From: Thalassococcus arenae | GTDB lineage: Bacteria > Pseudomonadota > Alphaproteobacteria > Rhodobacterales > Rhodobacteraceae | Reading direction: 5' to 3' | Length of the DNA stretch: 64,000 bases | Assembly: GCF_019104745.1 (NCBI RefSeq) | Contig: NZ_JAHRWL010000002.1 | Location: 62,001-126,000 of the forward strand | In this document: piece after piece, positions 43,740 to 53,980 of the stretch | How positions within the stretch are numbered: the stretch's first letter is position 1 | How the letters are laid out: the number at the start of each line of letters is the position of its first letter | Notes under the pieces: generated by a model | Databases searched by the model: none | What the model was told of the DNA's origin: nothing | What the model saw: only the letters and a program-made list of their open reading frames with translations | Position numbers and translations under genes: made by a program

Positions 43740-45740
43740 ATGTTTGAGAAGATCCTGATTGCCAACCGGGGCGAGATCGCCTGCCGGGTCATCAAGACGG
43801 CCCGCAAGATGGGCATCAAGACGGTGGCGGTCTATTCCGATGCGGACCGTCAGGCGCTGCATGTGCAGATGGCCGACGAGGCGGTGCATATCGGTCCCCC
43901 TCCGGCGAACCAGTCCTATATCGTGATCGACAAGGTCATGGAGGCGATCAAGGCGACCGGTGCGCAGGCCGTGCATCCCGGCTACGGCTTCCTGTCGGAA
44001 AACCCGAAATTCGCCGAAGCGCTCGAGGCAGCCGGGGTTGCCTTCATCGGCCCGCCCAAGGGCGCCATCGAAGCGATGGGCGACAAGATCACCTCGAAGA
44101 AGATCGCGCAGGAGGCCAAGGTCAGCACGGTGCCGGGCTACATGGGCCTGATCGGGGATGCCGACGAGGCGGTGAAGATCTCGAACGACATCGGCTATCC
44201 GGTGATGATCAAGGCGTCCGCCGGGGGCGGCGGCAAGGGCATGCGCATCGCCTGGAACGACGAGGAGGCGCGCGAAGGCTTCCAGAGTTCCAAGAACGAG
44301 GCGGCCAGTTCCTTTGGCGACGACCGCATCTTCATCGAGAAATTCGTGACGCAGCCGCGCCACATCGAAATCCAGGTGCTGTGCGACAGTCATGGCAACG
44401 GCGTCTACCTGCACGAACGCGAATGCTCGATCCAGCGCCGCAACCAGAAGGTCGTCGAGGAGGCGCCGTCGCCGTTTCTGGACGAGGCGACGCGCAAGGC
44501 GATGGGCGAACAGGCCGTCGCGCTGGCCAAGGCGGTGAACTACGCCAGCGCCGGGACGGTGGAATTCATCGTCGACGGCGACAAGAATTTCTATTTCCTC
44601 GAGATGAACACCCGCCTGCAGGTGGAACACCCGGTCACCGAACTGATCACCGGCGTCGACCTCGTGGAACAGATGATCCGGGTGGCCAGCGGCGAAAAGC
44701 TGCCGTTCCAGCAAAGCGATCTCAAGATCAACGGCTGGGCCATCGAAAACCGGCTTTACGCCGAAGACCCTTATCGCGGGTTCCTGCCCTCGATCGGGCG
44801 ACTGACCCGGTATCGCCCGCCGGCCGAGGGCGAGATGGGCGGCGGCGTTGTGCGCAACGATACCGGCGTCTACGAGGGCGGCGAGATCAGCATGTATTAC
44901 GACCCGATGATCGCCAAGCTGTGCACCTGGGCGCCCACCCGCGAGGGCGCGATCGAGGTGATGCGCAACGCGCTGGACAGTTTCGAGGTCGAAGGGATCG
45001 GCCACAACCTGCCCTTCCTGTCGGCGGTGATGGATCATCCCAAGTTCATCAGCGGCGACATGACCACCGCCTTCATCGCCGAGGAATATCCCGACGGGTT
45101 CGAGGGCGTGACGCTGGACGAACCGGCGCTGCGCAGGGTCGCGGCAGCCTGCGCCGCGATGAACCGGGTGGCGGAAATCCGGCGCGCGCGCATCTCGGGC
45201 ACGCTGGACAACCACGAACGCCATGTCGGCGAGGCCTGGAACGTGGCGCTGCAGAACGCGAGCTTTGACATGGTGATCGCGGCGGATCACGGCGGATCCA
45301 CGGTGACGTTCGAGGACGGCACGGTGCACCGGGTCGAGGGCAACTGGACGCCGGGCGATGCGCTGGCGCGGATGAGGGTCGACGGCGGCCCGCTGGTGAT
45401 GAAGGTCGGCAAGGTGTCGGGCGGTTTCCGCATCCGCACCCGCGGCGCCGATCTGAAGGTGCATGTGCGCACGCCCCGCCAGGCGGAACTGGCGCGAATG
45501 ATGCCGGAAAAGCTGCCGCCCGACACCTCCAAGATGCTGCTCTGTCCGATGCCCGGCCTGATCGTGAAGATCAACGTCGAGGAAGGCCAGGAGGTGCAGG
45601 AAGGCCAGGCCTTGTGCACCGTCGAGGCGATGAAGATGGAAAACATCCTGCGCGCCGAACGCAAGGGCGTGGTGTCCAAGATCAATGCCGGGCCGGGCGA
45701 CAGCCTGGCGGTGGACGACGTCATCATGGAGTTCGAGTGA
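43740..45740 (+). CDS. pccA: Propionyl-CoA carboxylase alpha subunit (biotin carboxylase and carrier)
   Basis: The 666-residue subunit carboxylates biotin with ATP and bicarbonate. Biotin carboxylase: 'KILIANRGEIACRVIKTARK' (4-23), Gly-rich ATP loop 'KASAGGGGKGMRIAWNDEEA', 'ERECSIQRRNQKVVEEAPSP' and 'EMNTRLQVEHPVTELITGVD'. A BT-type middle domain follows, then the biotinyl domain with biotin Lys632 in 'CTVEAMKMENILRAERKG'. With PccB it makes methylmalonyl-CoA for Mcm at 47342. ATG 43740 is chosen because MFEKILIANRGEI is the family N-terminus. The terminator at 43651 precedes it. Confidence 0.97.
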   Translation: MFEKILIANRGEIACRVIKTARKMGIKTVAVYSDADRQALHVQMADEAVHIGPPPANQSYIVIDKVMEAIKATGAQAVHPGYGFLSENPKFAEALEAAGVAFIGPPKGAIEAMGDKITSKKIAQEAKVSTVPGYMGLIGDADEAVKISNDIGYPVMIKASAGGGGKGMRIAWNDEEAREGFQSSKNEAASSFGDDRIFIEKFVTQPRHIEIQVLCDSHGNGVYLHERECSIQRRNQKVVEEAPSPFLDEATRKAMGEQAVALAKAVNYASAGTVEFIVDGDKNFYFLEMNTRLQVEHPVTELITGVDLVEQMIRVASGEKLPFQQSDLKINGWAIENRLYAEDPYRGFLPSIGRLTRYRPPAEGEMGGGVVRNDTGVYEGGEISMYYDPMIAKLCTWAPTREGAIEVMRNALDSFEVEGIGHNLPFLSAVMDHPKFISGDMTTAFIAEEYPDGFEGVTLDEPALRRVAAACAAMNRVAEIRRARISGTLDNHERHVGEAWNVALQNASFDMVIAADHGGSTVTFEDGTVHRVEGNWTPGDALARMRVDGGPLVMKVGKVSGGFRIRTRGADLKVHVRTPRQAELARMMPEKLPPDTSKMLLCPMPGLIVKINVEEGQEVQEGQALCTVEAMKMENILRAERKGVVSKINAGPGDSLAVDDVIMEFE

Positions 45741-45776
45741 GGCCCGCGTGATCGCGCAACCCGCATATCCCCGACG

Positions 45777-46307
45777 TTATTGCAGCGTGTCTCCGGTCGC
45801 GCGGCGATCGCGGATTTCCTGCTGGCGCAGCGGCAGCTTGTCGATCGACCGGCTGATCTCGCGCACGTCCCAGGGCGCGGGCTTGCGGATCACGATGGTG
45901 CCGTCCTTGGCCATCACCACCAGCATGAAACCGCGAGGCCGCAATTTCTGCCGCACCTCGCTGCGCGAAGCGGGATCGGTGTCCGTTATGACGACGACAT
46001 CGCGTTCGGCCAGCGCATCAAGACGGTCCGAGATGAATTGCATCTGCTGGACAAAGCGCGGATCGGCCGGGCTGTCGGCGAAAACGATGACCGGGCGCTT
46101 GATCCACTGGTATTCGGCCAGCGTGACATCGCCAGCCGGGCGAATCATCGTTTCGGCCGGATCGTCCGGCGACGGAGCGGTCTCGGCGATCTCTTCGGCC
46201 GTCTCGAGCGGTGCCGCTCCGGCGGCGGCAACGGTGTCCTGCGCCGCCAATTGGGTGGGCAGGAGCGGCGCAAGCGCCAACAGGGTCAGGGCGATAGGGT
46301 TCCACAT
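45777..46307 (-). CDS. Exported DUF4174-like protein
   Basis: A 176-residue protein with signal peptide (MWNPIALTLLALAPLLPTQLAA) and a thioredoxin-like DUF4174 domain: 'KRPVIVFADSPADPRFVQQM', 'LAERDVVVITDTDPASRSEV', 'RGFMLVVMAKDGTIVIRKPA' and 'VREISRSIDKLPLRQQEI'. No CxxC is present, so it is not a classical disulfide enzyme. It is minus-strand between pccA and the sulfotransferase-like gene, divergent from the latter, and probably independent. Start ATG 46307; the longer frame upstream is not supported. Confidence 0.78.
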   Translation of the reverse strand: MWNPIALTLLALAPLLPTQLAAQDTVAAAGAAPLETAEEIAETAPSPDDPAETMIRPAGDVTLAEYQWIKRPVIVFADSPADPRFVQQMQFISDRLDALAERDVVVITDTDPASRSEVRQKLRPRGFMLVVMAKDGTIVIRKPAPWDVREISRSIDKLPLRQQEIRDRRATGDTLQ

Positions 46308-46446
46308 TATACAAGATATAGGCTCGGATCGGCGGGCTGCACAGTCAAGCCGATGCGATGACCGGGAAAATTTTACCTTTAACCGCATCGTGACGGGACG
46401 AAACCGATGATGGCGCGACTTTGCATCACCGGGGGCGCGGCGCGTC

Positions 46447-47379
46447 ATGGATATTCTTCTGCATGTCGGGGCGCATCGCTGCGCGTCCAGTTCGTTCCAG
46501 GCCTATCTGCGGGCGCATCGTGCCAGGCTGGACAATCTGGGGATCGGGTTCTGGGGGCCTTGGCGCACGCGTGGCGGCATGTTGCACGGGCTGACCGGGC
46601 GGCCGGTTTCGCCGAAATCGGCGCGGCGGGCGGCGGGGCGGGTTCGTCTGAACCTCGACGCGACGGCACGCAAGGGCGCCGCGGTTCTTGTCGTGTCCGA
46701 GGAAAACCTGATCGGTTCGGTCCGCGCCAATCTGCGCAGCGGGCAGCTTTACCCGGATATCGGCGAACGCATGGCACGGGTGCATGCCGCCTTCGGTCCG
46801 GTGCGCCGGATCGTTCTGCAGATCCGGTCGCCGGAAACCTGGTGGCCCTCTGCCATCGCCTACATGGTCCCGCGGGGAGGGCCGTTACCCGACAGTGCCG
46901 CACTGATGCGCATGGCAAGGCAGACGCGCGGATGGCGACACGTGGTGTCCGATCTGGCCTGCGCCTGTCCGGAGACAGAGATCGTGATCACGCCCTACGA
47001 ACGGTTCGGCTCGCATCCCGATGCCCTTCTGCAACGTCTGACCGGTGCGCTCTACCTGCCCGAGGCGGGGGGCGATTTCTGGCTGAACCGCGCGCCGGGA
47101 CTGCCGGAGTTGCGCGGACTGCTTGCGGATCGTGGGGCCGATCCGTCGCTGTTGCCTCAGGGCGACGGACGTTTTCAGCCCTTCGACTTCGACCAGCGCG
47201 CCGCGCTGCGCGAAACCTATGCCGACGATCTGTTCTGGCTGCGTGCCGGCGCCGATGGACTGGCCACACTGACCGAGGAAGCAACCCCCGACAGGATCCG
47301 GCTGAACCGGGCCGCCGGGGCGACGACGAGAGGACAAGAGGATGACCAAAACGCCCGACGATTGGCGCCAACGCGCTGA
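46447..47379 (+). CDS. Sulfotransferase-family protein
   Basis: A 310-residue protein with the N-terminal 5'-PAPS-like loop '[20 protein letters not shown]' (4-23) that marks bacterial sulfotransferase-family proteins. Further on, '[13 protein letters not shown]' and '[20 protein letters not shown]' fit the 3'-phosphate-binding strand and helix; '[20 protein letters not shown]' precedes the C-terminal half. No signal peptide. Its last 38 bases overlap mcm, so its translation probably assists that of the mutase. A sulfonated product is not known; a role beside mcm may be accidental. Confidence 0.75.
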   Translation: MDILLHVGAHRCASSSFQAYLRAHRARLDNLGIGFWGPWRTRGGMLHGLTGRPVSPKSARRAAGRVRLNLDATARKGAAVLVVSEENLIGSVRANLRSGQLYPDIGERMARVHAAFGPVRRIVLQIRSPETWWPSAIAYMVPRGGPLPDSAALMRMARQTRGWRHVVSDLACACPETEIVITPYERFGSHPDALLQRLTGALYLPEAGGDFWLNRAPGLPELRGLLADRGADPSLLPQGDGRFQPFDFDQRAALRETYADDLFWLRAGADGLATLTEEATPDRIRLNRAAGATTRGQEDDQNARRLAPTR

Positions 47380-49480
47380 GACAGAACTGCGCGGCCGGTC
47401 GGTTGACGACCTGACCTGGAACACGCTCGAAGGCATCCCGGTCAAGCCGGTCTACACCGCCGAAGACACCGCCGCCCTGCCGCATATGGGCAGCCTGCCG
47501 GGGTTCGCCCCGTTCACGCGCGGGGTCAAGGCCACGATGTATGCCGGACGGCCCTGGACCATCCGGCAATATGCCGGGTTTTCGACAGCCGAGGAATCGA
47601 ACGCCTTCTACCGCAAGGCGCTGGCCGCCGGGCAGCAGGGGGTTTCTGTCGCCTTCGACCTGGCCACCCATCGCGGCTATGACAGCGACCACCCCCGCGT
47701 GGTGGGCGATGTGGGCAAGGCCGGCGTCGCCATCGACAGCGTCGAGGACATGAAGATCCTGTTCGACGGCATCCCGCTGGACCAGGTCAGCGTATCGATG
47801 ACGATGAACGGCGCGGTGATCCCGGTCATGGCGAACTTCATCGTCACCGGCGAGGAACAGGGCGTCGACCGCGCCGCGCTGTCGGGCACGATCCAGAACG
47901 ACATCCTCAAGGAATTCATGGTGCGGAACACCTATGTCTATCCGCCCGAGCCGTCGATGCGGATCATCGCCGATATCATCGAATACACCAGTGCCGAGAT
48001 GCCGAAATTCAACTCGATCTCGATCAGCGGCTACCACATGCAAGAAGCCGGCGCGAACCTGGTGCAGGAACTGGCCTATACGCTGGCCGACGGCAAGGAA
48101 TACGTGAAGACGGCGATGGCTCGCGGCATGGATGTCGATGCCTTTGCCGGGCGGTTGTCGTTCTTCTTCGCCATCGGCAAGAACTTCTTCATGGAGGTGG
48201 CCAAGCTGCGCGCGGCCCGTCTTCTGTGGCACCGGATCATGACCGATCTGGGGGCCAAGAAGGACCGCTCGAAGATGCTGCGCACCCATTGCCAGACATC
48301 GGGCGTGTCGCTGGCCGAGCAGGACCCATACAACAACGTCATCCGCACCGCCTACGAGGCGATGAGCGCGGTTCTGGGCGGCACGCAATCGCTGCACACC
48401 AATGCGCTCGACGAGGCGATCGCGCTGCCCACCGAGTTCAGCGCCCGCATCGCGCGCAACACCCAGTTGGTGCTGCAGGAGGAAACCGGCGTGACCAAGG
48501 TGGTCGATCCGCTGGCGGGCTCCTACTATGTCGAAAGCCTGACCGCGCAGCTGGCCGACGAGGCCTGGAAGCTGATCGAGGAGGTCGACGAGATGGGCGG
48601 CATGACCAAGGCCGTGGCCAGCGGCATGCCCAAGCTGCGGATCGAGGAAACCGCCGCCACCCGCCAGGCGCTGATCGATCGCGGCGAAGACGTGATCGTG
48701 GGGGTCAACAAGTATCGCCTGTCCAAGGAAGAACCGCTGGACATCCTGGACATCGACAACGCCAAGGTGCGCGAAGCGCAGATCGCCCGCCTTGAAAAGA
48801 TGCGGGCGGACCGCGACGAAACCGCCTGCCAGAACGCGCTGAGCGAACTCAGCCGCCGCGCCGCCGAGGGCGGCAACCTGCTCGAAGCCGCCGTCGAAGC
48901 GGCCCGGGCGCGCGCCAGCGTGGGAGAGATCAGCATGGCAATGGAAAAGGTGTTCGGCCGCCACCGCGCCGAGGTCAAGACTTTGGCGGGCGTCTACGGC
49001 GCAGCCTATGAAGGCGACGAAGGCTTTGCCGCGATCCAGCGCGATGTCGAGACCTTTGCCGAGGAAGAGGGCCGTCGCCCGCGCATGTTGGTGGTCAAGA
49101 TGGGCCAGGACGGTCATGATCGCGGCGCCAAGGTGATCGCCACCGCCTTTGCCGATATCGGCTTTGACGTGGATGTCGGTCCGCTGTTCCAGACGCCCGA
49201 AGAAGCCGCGCAGGATGCGGTCGACAACGATGTGCACGTGATCGGGATTTCCAGCCAGGCAGCGGGCCACAAGACGCTGGCGCCGCAACTGGTCGAAGCG
49301 CTCAAGGCCCAGGGCGCAGGCGATATCCTGGTGATCTGCGGCGGGGTCATTCCGCAGCAGGATTACGATTTTCTCTACAAGGCCGGGGTCAAGGCGATCT
49401 TTGGACCCGGCACCAACATTCCCGAAGCGGCGCAGGACATCCTGCGGCTGATCCGCAAGGCGCGCTCAAAGGCGGCCTGA
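47342..49480 (+). CDS. mcm: Methylmalonyl-CoA mutase (adenosylcobalamin-dependent)
   Basis: The 712-residue mutase converts (R)-methylmalonyl-CoA to succinyl-CoA. The TIM-barrel catalytic part carries '[20 protein letters not shown]', '[20 protein letters not shown]', '[20 protein letters not shown]' and '[20 protein letters not shown]'. The C-terminal B12 domain has the base-off Asp-x-His-x-x-Gly motif in '[12 protein letters not shown]' with axial His592. This is the fused single-subunit length. Epimerase and the MeaB chaperone are not in the window. The ATG lies inside the sulfotransferase-like gene's end. Confidence 0.97.
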   Translation: MTKTPDDWRQRAETELRGRSVDDLTWNTLEGIPVKPVYTAEDTAALPHMGSLPGFAPFTRGVKATMYAGRPWTIRQYAGFSTAEESNAFYRKALAAGQQGVSVAFDLATHRGYDSDHPRVVGDVGKAGVAIDSVEDMKILFDGIPLDQVSVSMTMNGAVIPVMANFIVTGEEQGVDRAALSGTIQNDILKEFMVRNTYVYPPEPSMRIIADIIEYTSAEMPKFNSISISGYHMQEAGANLVQELAYTLADGKEYVKTAMARGMDVDAFAGRLSFFFAIGKNFFMEVAKLRAARLLWHRIMTDLGAKKDRSKMLRTHCQTSGVSLAEQDPYNNVIRTAYEAMSAVLGGTQSLHTNALDEAIALPTEFSARIARNTQLVLQEETGVTKVVDPLAGSYYVESLTAQLADEAWKLIEEVDEMGGMTKAVASGMPKLRIEETAATRQALIDRGEDVIVGVNKYRLSKEEPLDILDIDNAKVREAQIARLEKMRADRDETACQNALSELSRRAAEGGNLLEAAVEAARARASVGEISMAMEKVFGRHRAEVKTLAGVYGAAYEGDEGFAAIQRDVETFAEEEGRRPRMLVVKMGQDGHDRGAKVIATAFADIGFDVDVGPLFQTPEEAAQDAVDNDVHVIGISSQAAGHKTLAPQLVEALKAQGAGDILVICGGVIPQQDYDFLYKAGVKAIFGPGTNIPEAAQDILRLIRKARSKAA

Positions 49481-49499
49481 CCCGGTGAAATCCGGTCTT

Positions 49500-49529
49500 G
49501 CAAGGACCGGCCGCAGGGCCGGCCCTTGC
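49500..49529 (+). terminator. Terminator-like hairpin after mcm
   Basis: GCAAGG-A-CCGGCC (49500-49512) pairs with GGCCGG-C-CCTTGC (49517-49529) around a short loop; no T-run. Confidence 0.45.
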
Positions 49530-49604
49530 GCCGATTGCAGATAAGGCTGGTTCCGGTGTCGCTTTGGCGGCACTCTTGATGCGCAAGGTCGGGGAGAGTT
49601 GCCG

Positions 49605-50549
49605 ATGACCACAGCGCGACACGCCTTTTTCGCCGCGGCAATCCTGTGCACCGCGTTAAGCGCACCGATGGCGGCGCAGGATGACCGCATATCGGAGGTG
49701 TTCCTGGGAACCGTGCGCGCCAGCGACATCCACGGCCTGTCCTACGAGGCCCGGGGCTGCATCACCGAGGTGGCACAGGATATCGACCGCGATCCGACCG
49801 CGCGCGCCGGACAGGTTCTGGTACGGCTGAACGACCGGCAATCGGCGCTGTCGCTGCAAACGGCCGCGGCGCGGCTTCTCGACCTCGATGCGGCGGTCGA
49901 GGAACGCATCCTGGCGCTGCGCGCCGCACGGGCCGACGACCGCAGGCGCCAACAGGAACTGGCCTTTGTCGCCAAGGAATTCGAGCGCAACAACACCTTG
50001 TTCCGCCGCGGTCTGATCAACGAAACGACGCTGGAAGCGGTGGAACGGCGGGTGATGGACGCAGAATTCGCCGCCGAGCGCGCCAAGGAAGCGATCGACA
50101 GCGCGGTATCGGCGGTCAGCCGCGCCGAGATCGCCCGCGACATCGGCCGGCTGGAACGGCAATCGGCCGAGATCAACCACGCCAATCTGAGCGTGGTCGC
50201 GCCGTTCGACGGCGTATTGCTCGGGTTCGAGGCCAAGGTCGGCGATTGCGTTCAGGAAGGCCAGCTTGCCGCGCAGATCTACGCGCCGCATCGCAAGGTC
50301 GTCGATATCCACGTCCTGATCGGCACCGTCGCGCCGTCCACTCCCGATGGACTGGCTATCGGAGCGCCGGTCGTCCTGCATCGGGTCACCGGGCCGGATT
50401 GCGACGGCACGGTCATCCAGATCGGGACCGAGGCAGATCTGGAAACCCAATACGTCAAGGCGACGATAGAAGTGGACCCGACCTGCGCCCCCGCGCTTTT
50501 CCTGAACGAGGCGGTCGAAGTCGAGGCCGCATCGGCCAGCGCGGGCTGA
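49605..50549 (+). CDS. HlyD/RND-type membrane fusion protein, isolated
   Basis: A 314-residue exported protein: signal peptide ending 'SAPMAAQDD', a barrel-sandwich (lipoyl-like) hybrid split around a long coiled coil (about 75-190, 'AVEERILALRAARADDRRRQ'), then 'NLSVVAPFDGVLLGFEAKVG' and a beta-barrel part. This is the periplasmic adaptor fold of tripartite pumps. No inner-membrane pump or outer-membrane channel is adjacent; the next gene is a small MAPEG protein. GGGGAGAG precedes ATG 49605. It may serve a partner encoded elsewhere. Confidence 0.8.
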   Translation: MTTARHAFFAAAILCTALSAPMAAQDDRISEVFLGTVRASDIHGLSYEARGCITEVAQDIDRDPTARAGQVLVRLNDRQSALSLQTAAARLLDLDAAVEERILALRAARADDRRRQQELAFVAKEFERNNTLFRRGLINETTLEAVERRVMDAEFAAERAKEAIDSAVSAVSRAEIARDIGRLERQSAEINHANLSVVAPFDGVLLGFEAKVGDCVQEGQLAAQIYAPHRKVVDIHVLIGTVAPSTPDGLAIGAPVVLHRVTGPDCDGTVIQIGTEADLETQYVKATIEVDPTCAPALFLNEAVEVEAASASAG

Positions 50550-50558
50550 GCGGAGAGG

Positions 50559-51041
50559 ATGCGGAAACGCGCCACCATCCTGCTGGGCATGGCCGGAGGC
50601 GCGATCTGGGCGGTTGTTCTGGTCTGGGCCGGTGGTTTCGCGAGGGATGTCGCGCTGGATCGCGCGCTGGCGGTTGCCTTCTTCCTGGCCGGGCTGCCGC
50701 TGATGCTGATGATCGGGCGGCTGGCGCAGCGGCGGTTCTTCGATGACAGCGTCATCGATGGCCAGCCCTTGTCGGGACCGGCCGAGATCGACCAGCGGGT
50801 GTTGGCGAACACCGTTGAACAGATCGTTCTTGCGGCGTGTTTCTGGCCGCTTGCCGGCTGGGCGCTTGGCGGCGGAACGGTGGTTGCGCTCGGCGCGGGG
50901 TTTGCCGTGGCGCGGTGCCTGTTCTGGTTGGGCTATCACATGTCTCCGCCGCTGCGTAGCCTGGGGTTCGCCGCCAGTTTTTACCCGACGATCCTGGCCG
51001 CGGCGCTGGCGCTCATCAGGACGGTCTCGGGATCGATATGA
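50559..51041 (+). CDS. MAPEG-family membrane protein
   Basis: A 160-residue protein with four hydrophobic segments: 'ILLGMAGGAIWAVVLVWAGG', 'VAFFLAGLPLMLMIG', 'GWALGGGTVVALGAGFAVAR' and 'FAASFYPTILAAALALI'. The loop 'IDQRVLANTVEQIVLAACFW' (about 77-96) is the membrane-associated eicosanoid/glutathione-metabolism (MAPEG) signature E/Q-x-x-x-N. Bacterial members mostly lack known substrates. It starts nine bases after the HlyD-like gene and is likely co-transcribed. Confidence 0.82.
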   Translation: MRKRATILLGMAGGAIWAVVLVWAGGFARDVALDRALAVAFFLAGLPLMLMIGRLAQRRFFDDSVIDGQPLSGPAEIDQRVLANTVEQIVLAACFWPLAGWALGGGTVVALGAGFAVARCLFWLGYHMSPPLRSLGFAASFYPTILAAALALIRTVSGSI

Positions 51042-51126
51042 AACGGGCCGTGCCGTCGCGTCGCAACCGCTTGGCAAGAGGCGATTTTTGCTCCTATTCT
51101 GGGGCGTCCGGACCAAAGGCGGTGTC

Positions 51127-51738
51127 ATGCTGGTTCTTGATCATCTCGCGGTGCTGGGTCAGACGCTGACCGGCGCAGTGCAGCACGTGGAAGAGGTGCT
51201 GGATGTCTCGATGCTGCCGGGCGGAGCGCATCCGCGGTTCGGCACCCACAACCGGCTGCTGGGACTGGCGCCCGGGCTGTATCTCGAGGCGATCGCAATC
51301 GACCCTTCGGCGCCCGACCCCGGCCGGCCGCGCTGGTTCGGGCTGGATGGGTTCACCGGCCCTGCGCGGCTCGACAAGTGGATCTGCCGGGTCGACGATT
51401 TGGACAAGGCGCTGGCACTTCTGCCCGAGGCCGGAGAACCGGTCGCGCTTGAGCGCGGCTCTCTGAATTGGCGGATGGCGGTCCCTCCGGATGGTCTTTT
51501 GCCGTATGATGGGCTGTTTCCGGCGCTGATCGAATGGCAAAGCGACGTGCCCCCCGGCAAGGCGTTGCCGGGATCGGGCTGTGCGTTGCGACGGCTGGTG
51601 GTGTCGCACCCGGACGCGACGAATTTGGCCGGGCGTCTTGGCGGCTTTCTGGACGCGCCCGAGGTGGTGTTCGAGACCGGCGCGCCGGGGCTCAGGGCCG
51701 ATATCGATACGCCCGCCGGGCCGGTGGTGCTGCGGTGA
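51127..51738 (+). CDS. Glyoxalase-like (VOC superfamily) protein
   Basis: A 203-residue protein of the glyoxalase-like (PF13468-type) family: '[20 protein letters not shown]', '[20 protein letters not shown]', '[20 protein letters not shown]' and '[20 protein letters not shown]'. The His of 'LDHLA' and Glu of 'LYLEAIA' may bind a metal. Function unknown. ATG 51127 is chosen since 'MLVLDHLAV' is the family start. Its stop overlaps the GTG of the acetyltransferase (GTGA). Confidence 0.82.
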   Translation: MLVLDHLAVLGQTLTGAVQHVEEVLDVSMLPGGAHPRFGTHNRLLGLAPGLYLEAIAIDPSAPDPGRPRWFGLDGFTGPARLDKWICRVDDLDKALALLPEAGEPVALERGSLNWRMAVPPDGLLPYDGLFPALIEWQSDVPPGKALPGSGCALRRLVVSHPDATNLAGRLGGFLDAPEVVFETGAPGLRADIDTPAGPVVLR

Positions 51739-52214
51739 GGATCCGCCCCGCGCGCCCGGCCGACGCCGCCGCCATCGCCGCGATGACCAATCCGGTGATC
51801 GCCGACACCACGATCACCTTCACGACGCTGTTCAAGACCAACGAGGGGATCGCGGCCGACATCGCGGCACGCGGTCGGGCCTTTCAGGTGGCCGAACGGC
51901 AGGGAAGGGTGATCGGCTACGCGACCTATTTCCCGTTCCGGAACGGTCCGGGTTATGCGCGAACCAAGGAACACACCATCGTGCTGGCCGACGAGGCGCG
52001 CGGACAGGGCACCGGCCGGGCGCTTATGGCCGCGCTCGAGGCCGCGGCGCGCGATGACGGGGTGCATTCGCTCTGGGCCGGGGTCAGCGGCGAAAACCCG
52101 TCCGGCGTGGCCTTTCACGCCGCAATCGGCTTTGCGCAGGTCGCCCGGCTGCCCGAAGTGGGGTTCAAGTTCGGGCGCTGGATCGATCTTGTGCTGATGC
52201 AGAAAATTCTCTGA
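51735..52214 (+). CDS. GNAT-family N-acetyltransferase
   Basis: A 159-residue acetyltransferase with the acetyl-CoA loop '[20 protein letters not shown]' (about 80-99), where R/Q-x-x-G-x-G/A is present. '[20 protein letters not shown]' resembles the Pat/YncA phosphinothricin-acetyltransferase type, which often acetylates amino-acid analogues. The GTG start at 51735 overlaps the preceding stop. Substrate unknown. Confidence 0.9.
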   Translation: MRIRPARPADAAAIAAMTNPVIADTTITFTTLFKTNEGIAADIAARGRAFQVAERQGRVIGYATYFPFRNGPGYARTKEHTIVLADEARGQGTGRALMAALEAAARDDGVHSLWAGVSGENPSGVAFHAAIGFAQVARLPEVGFKFGRWIDLVLMQKIL

Positions 52215-52256
52215 TACCGCCCTGACACCGCGGCGCGGCTACCATAAACTGCGCGC

Positions 52257-52940
52257 ATGTCGATCTGGACGCGCATATCCCAGGCCATCGCGGCCCTCGC
52301 CCAGGGCGAGGGGCTGTCTGGCCTGCTCGACCGGTTGCGCACGCCGCCGGAACGATCCGTTGCCTTTACCATCGCGGTGATCGCGCTGTCGGCCAAGATG
52401 GCCAAGGCCGATGGCCTTGTGACCCGCGACGAAGTGACGGCGTTCCGCGAGGTCTTCCATATCCCCACCGAGGAAGAGCCCAACGCCGCGCGTGTCTTCA
52501 ACCTGGCCCGGCAGGACGTGGCCGGATTCGAGGAATACGCCCGCCGCATCCGGGCGATGTTCGCCGAAACCGACGGTACGCTGTGCGACCTGATGGAGGG
52601 TCTGTTCCACATCGCGATTGCCGACGGCCACTACCACCCCAACGAAGACGCGTTCCTGGCCCGGGTGGCCGAGATTTTCGAGATCGACGACAAGCGTTTC
52701 GCGGCGCTTCGGGCGCGGTTCGTTCCCGACGCGCCCCGCGACCCCTACATGGTCCTGGGCGTCGATCCCGATCTGCCGCTGGACGCGATCCGCAAGCATT
52801 ACCGCCAGCTTGTCCGCGAGAGCCATCCCGATGTGATGATCGCGCGCGGGGTGCCCGAGGAAGCGGTGGGCCTGGCGCAGAAACGCCTGGCCGACATCAA
52901 CCGCGCCTGGGAAGAAATCCGCACGCGCGAGACCGCCTGA
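52257..52940 (+). CDS. TerB plus J-domain protein (DjlA-like, soluble)
   Basis: A 227-residue co-chaperone-like protein. Residues 30-150 form a TerB/DjlA-type helical domain ('VAFTIAVIALSAKMAKADGL', 'FHIAIADGHYHPNEDAFL'). Residues 162-225 form a C-terminal J-domain: 'DPYMVLGVDPDLPLDAIRKH' and the HPD motif at 190-192 in 'LVRESHPDVMIA', which stimulates DnaK. Unlike E. coli DjlA there is no N-terminal membrane segment. ATG 52257; its stop overlaps the start of the next gene by one base. Confidence 0.92.
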   Translation: MSIWTRISQAIAALAQGEGLSGLLDRLRTPPERSVAFTIAVIALSAKMAKADGLVTRDEVTAFREVFHIPTEEEPNAARVFNLARQDVAGFEEYARRIRAMFAETDGTLCDLMEGLFHIAIADGHYHPNEDAFLARVAEIFEIDDKRFAALRARFVPDAPRDPYMVLGVDPDLPLDAIRKHYRQLVRESHPDVMIARGVPEEAVGLAQKRLADINRAWEEIRTRETA

Positions 52941-53941
52941 TGCGGATCGTCACCTATAACGTCGAATGGTTCGACGAGTTGTTCGATGATCGCGGCCAAC
53001 TGATCGGCGGCAATTCCTGGTCGGCCCGCCACAACGTGACCCGCGGCGACCAGACCGAGGCCTTGGGCATCGTGTTCACCGCGCTCGATGCCGATGCAGT
53101 GATGGTGATCGAAGCACCCGACACCGACCGCAAACGATCGACCACCGCGGCACTGACGACGTTCGCCGAAACGTTCGGGCTGCGTGCCTCGGAGGTCGTG
53201 ACCGGCTATGTCAACGACACCAAGCAGGAAATCGCGCTGTTGTTCGACCCGGCCACGCTGACCGCCCGGCACGATCCGCGCGCCAGCGAAACCGCGCCGC
53301 GCTTCGACGGCGAATTCCGCATCGACCTGGATATCGATGCGACCGAAGACCGTGTGGTGTTTTCCAAGCCACCGCTGGAACTGGCGGTCGAGACCGCGTC
53401 GGGCAAGGCGCTGCGGCTGATCGGGGCGCATCTGAAATCCAAGGCGCCGCACGGTGCGCGGTCGCGCGACGAGATCATGCGCCTGTCCATCGCCAATCGC
53501 CGCAAGCAACTGGCCCAGGCGATCTGGCTGCGCCGCCGGATCGACGACCACCTGGCGGCAGGCGACAGCCTGATCGTGATGGGGGATCTCAACGATGGCC
53601 CGGGGCTGGACGAATACGAACATCTGTTCGGGCGAAGCTCGGTCGAGATCGTGCTGGGCGATGGCGGCCCGCATCTGTTCGATCCGCATGCCGAACAGGC
53701 GCTGGCCGGGCGGCTGGGGCCGAAACCCACCACCGCGCGGTTCTACCTGTCGCAGGACAAGCGCTACATGCAGGCGATGCTGGACTACCTGATGGTCAGC
53801 GCGGACCTGTGCGCCGGAAACCCGCGCTGGCGCATCTGGCACCCGTTCGATGATCCGGTCTGCTGGGACACCCCCGAGTTGCGCGATGCGCTGCTGACGG
53901 CGTCGGATCATTTCCCGGTCAGCATAGACCTGGACATCTAG
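52940..53941 (+). CDS. Endonuclease/exonuclease/phosphatase-family hydrolase
   Basis: A 333-residue EEP-fold protein. Motifs: 'MRIVTYNVEWFDELFDD' (start, metal-binding Asn/Glu side), 'AHLKSKAP' with the catalytic His region, 'LIVMGDLNDGPGLDEYE' and the final 'LTASDHFPVSIDLDI' with the active-site Asp-His. Members cut DNA, phosphoinositides or sphingomyelin; this one has no signal peptide, so an intracellular nuclease or phosphatase is likelier. Starts at ATG 52940, immediately after the TerB-J gene. Confidence 0.88.
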   Translation: MRIVTYNVEWFDELFDDRGQLIGGNSWSARHNVTRGDQTEALGIVFTALDADAVMVIEAPDTDRKRSTTAALTTFAETFGLRASEVVTGYVNDTKQEIALLFDPATLTARHDPRASETAPRFDGEFRIDLDIDATEDRVVFSKPPLELAVETASGKALRLIGAHLKSKAPHGARSRDEIMRLSIANRRKQLAQAIWLRRRIDDHLAAGDSLIVMGDLNDGPGLDEYEHLFGRSSVEIVLGDGGPHLFDPHAEQALAGRLGPKPTTARFYLSQDKRYMQAMLDYLMVSADLCAGNPRWRIWHPFDDPVCWDTPELRDALLTASDHFPVSIDLDI

Positions 53942-53980
53942 GTTCTTACCACAAGCGCCGCGGGTGCTTATATATCCGCC

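Noticed and set aside
49605-51041. Complete tripartite efflux system
   Set aside because: Only a HlyD-like adaptor is present; the neighbour is a MAPEG protein, with no RND/ABC/MFS pump or outer-membrane channel in the cluster.
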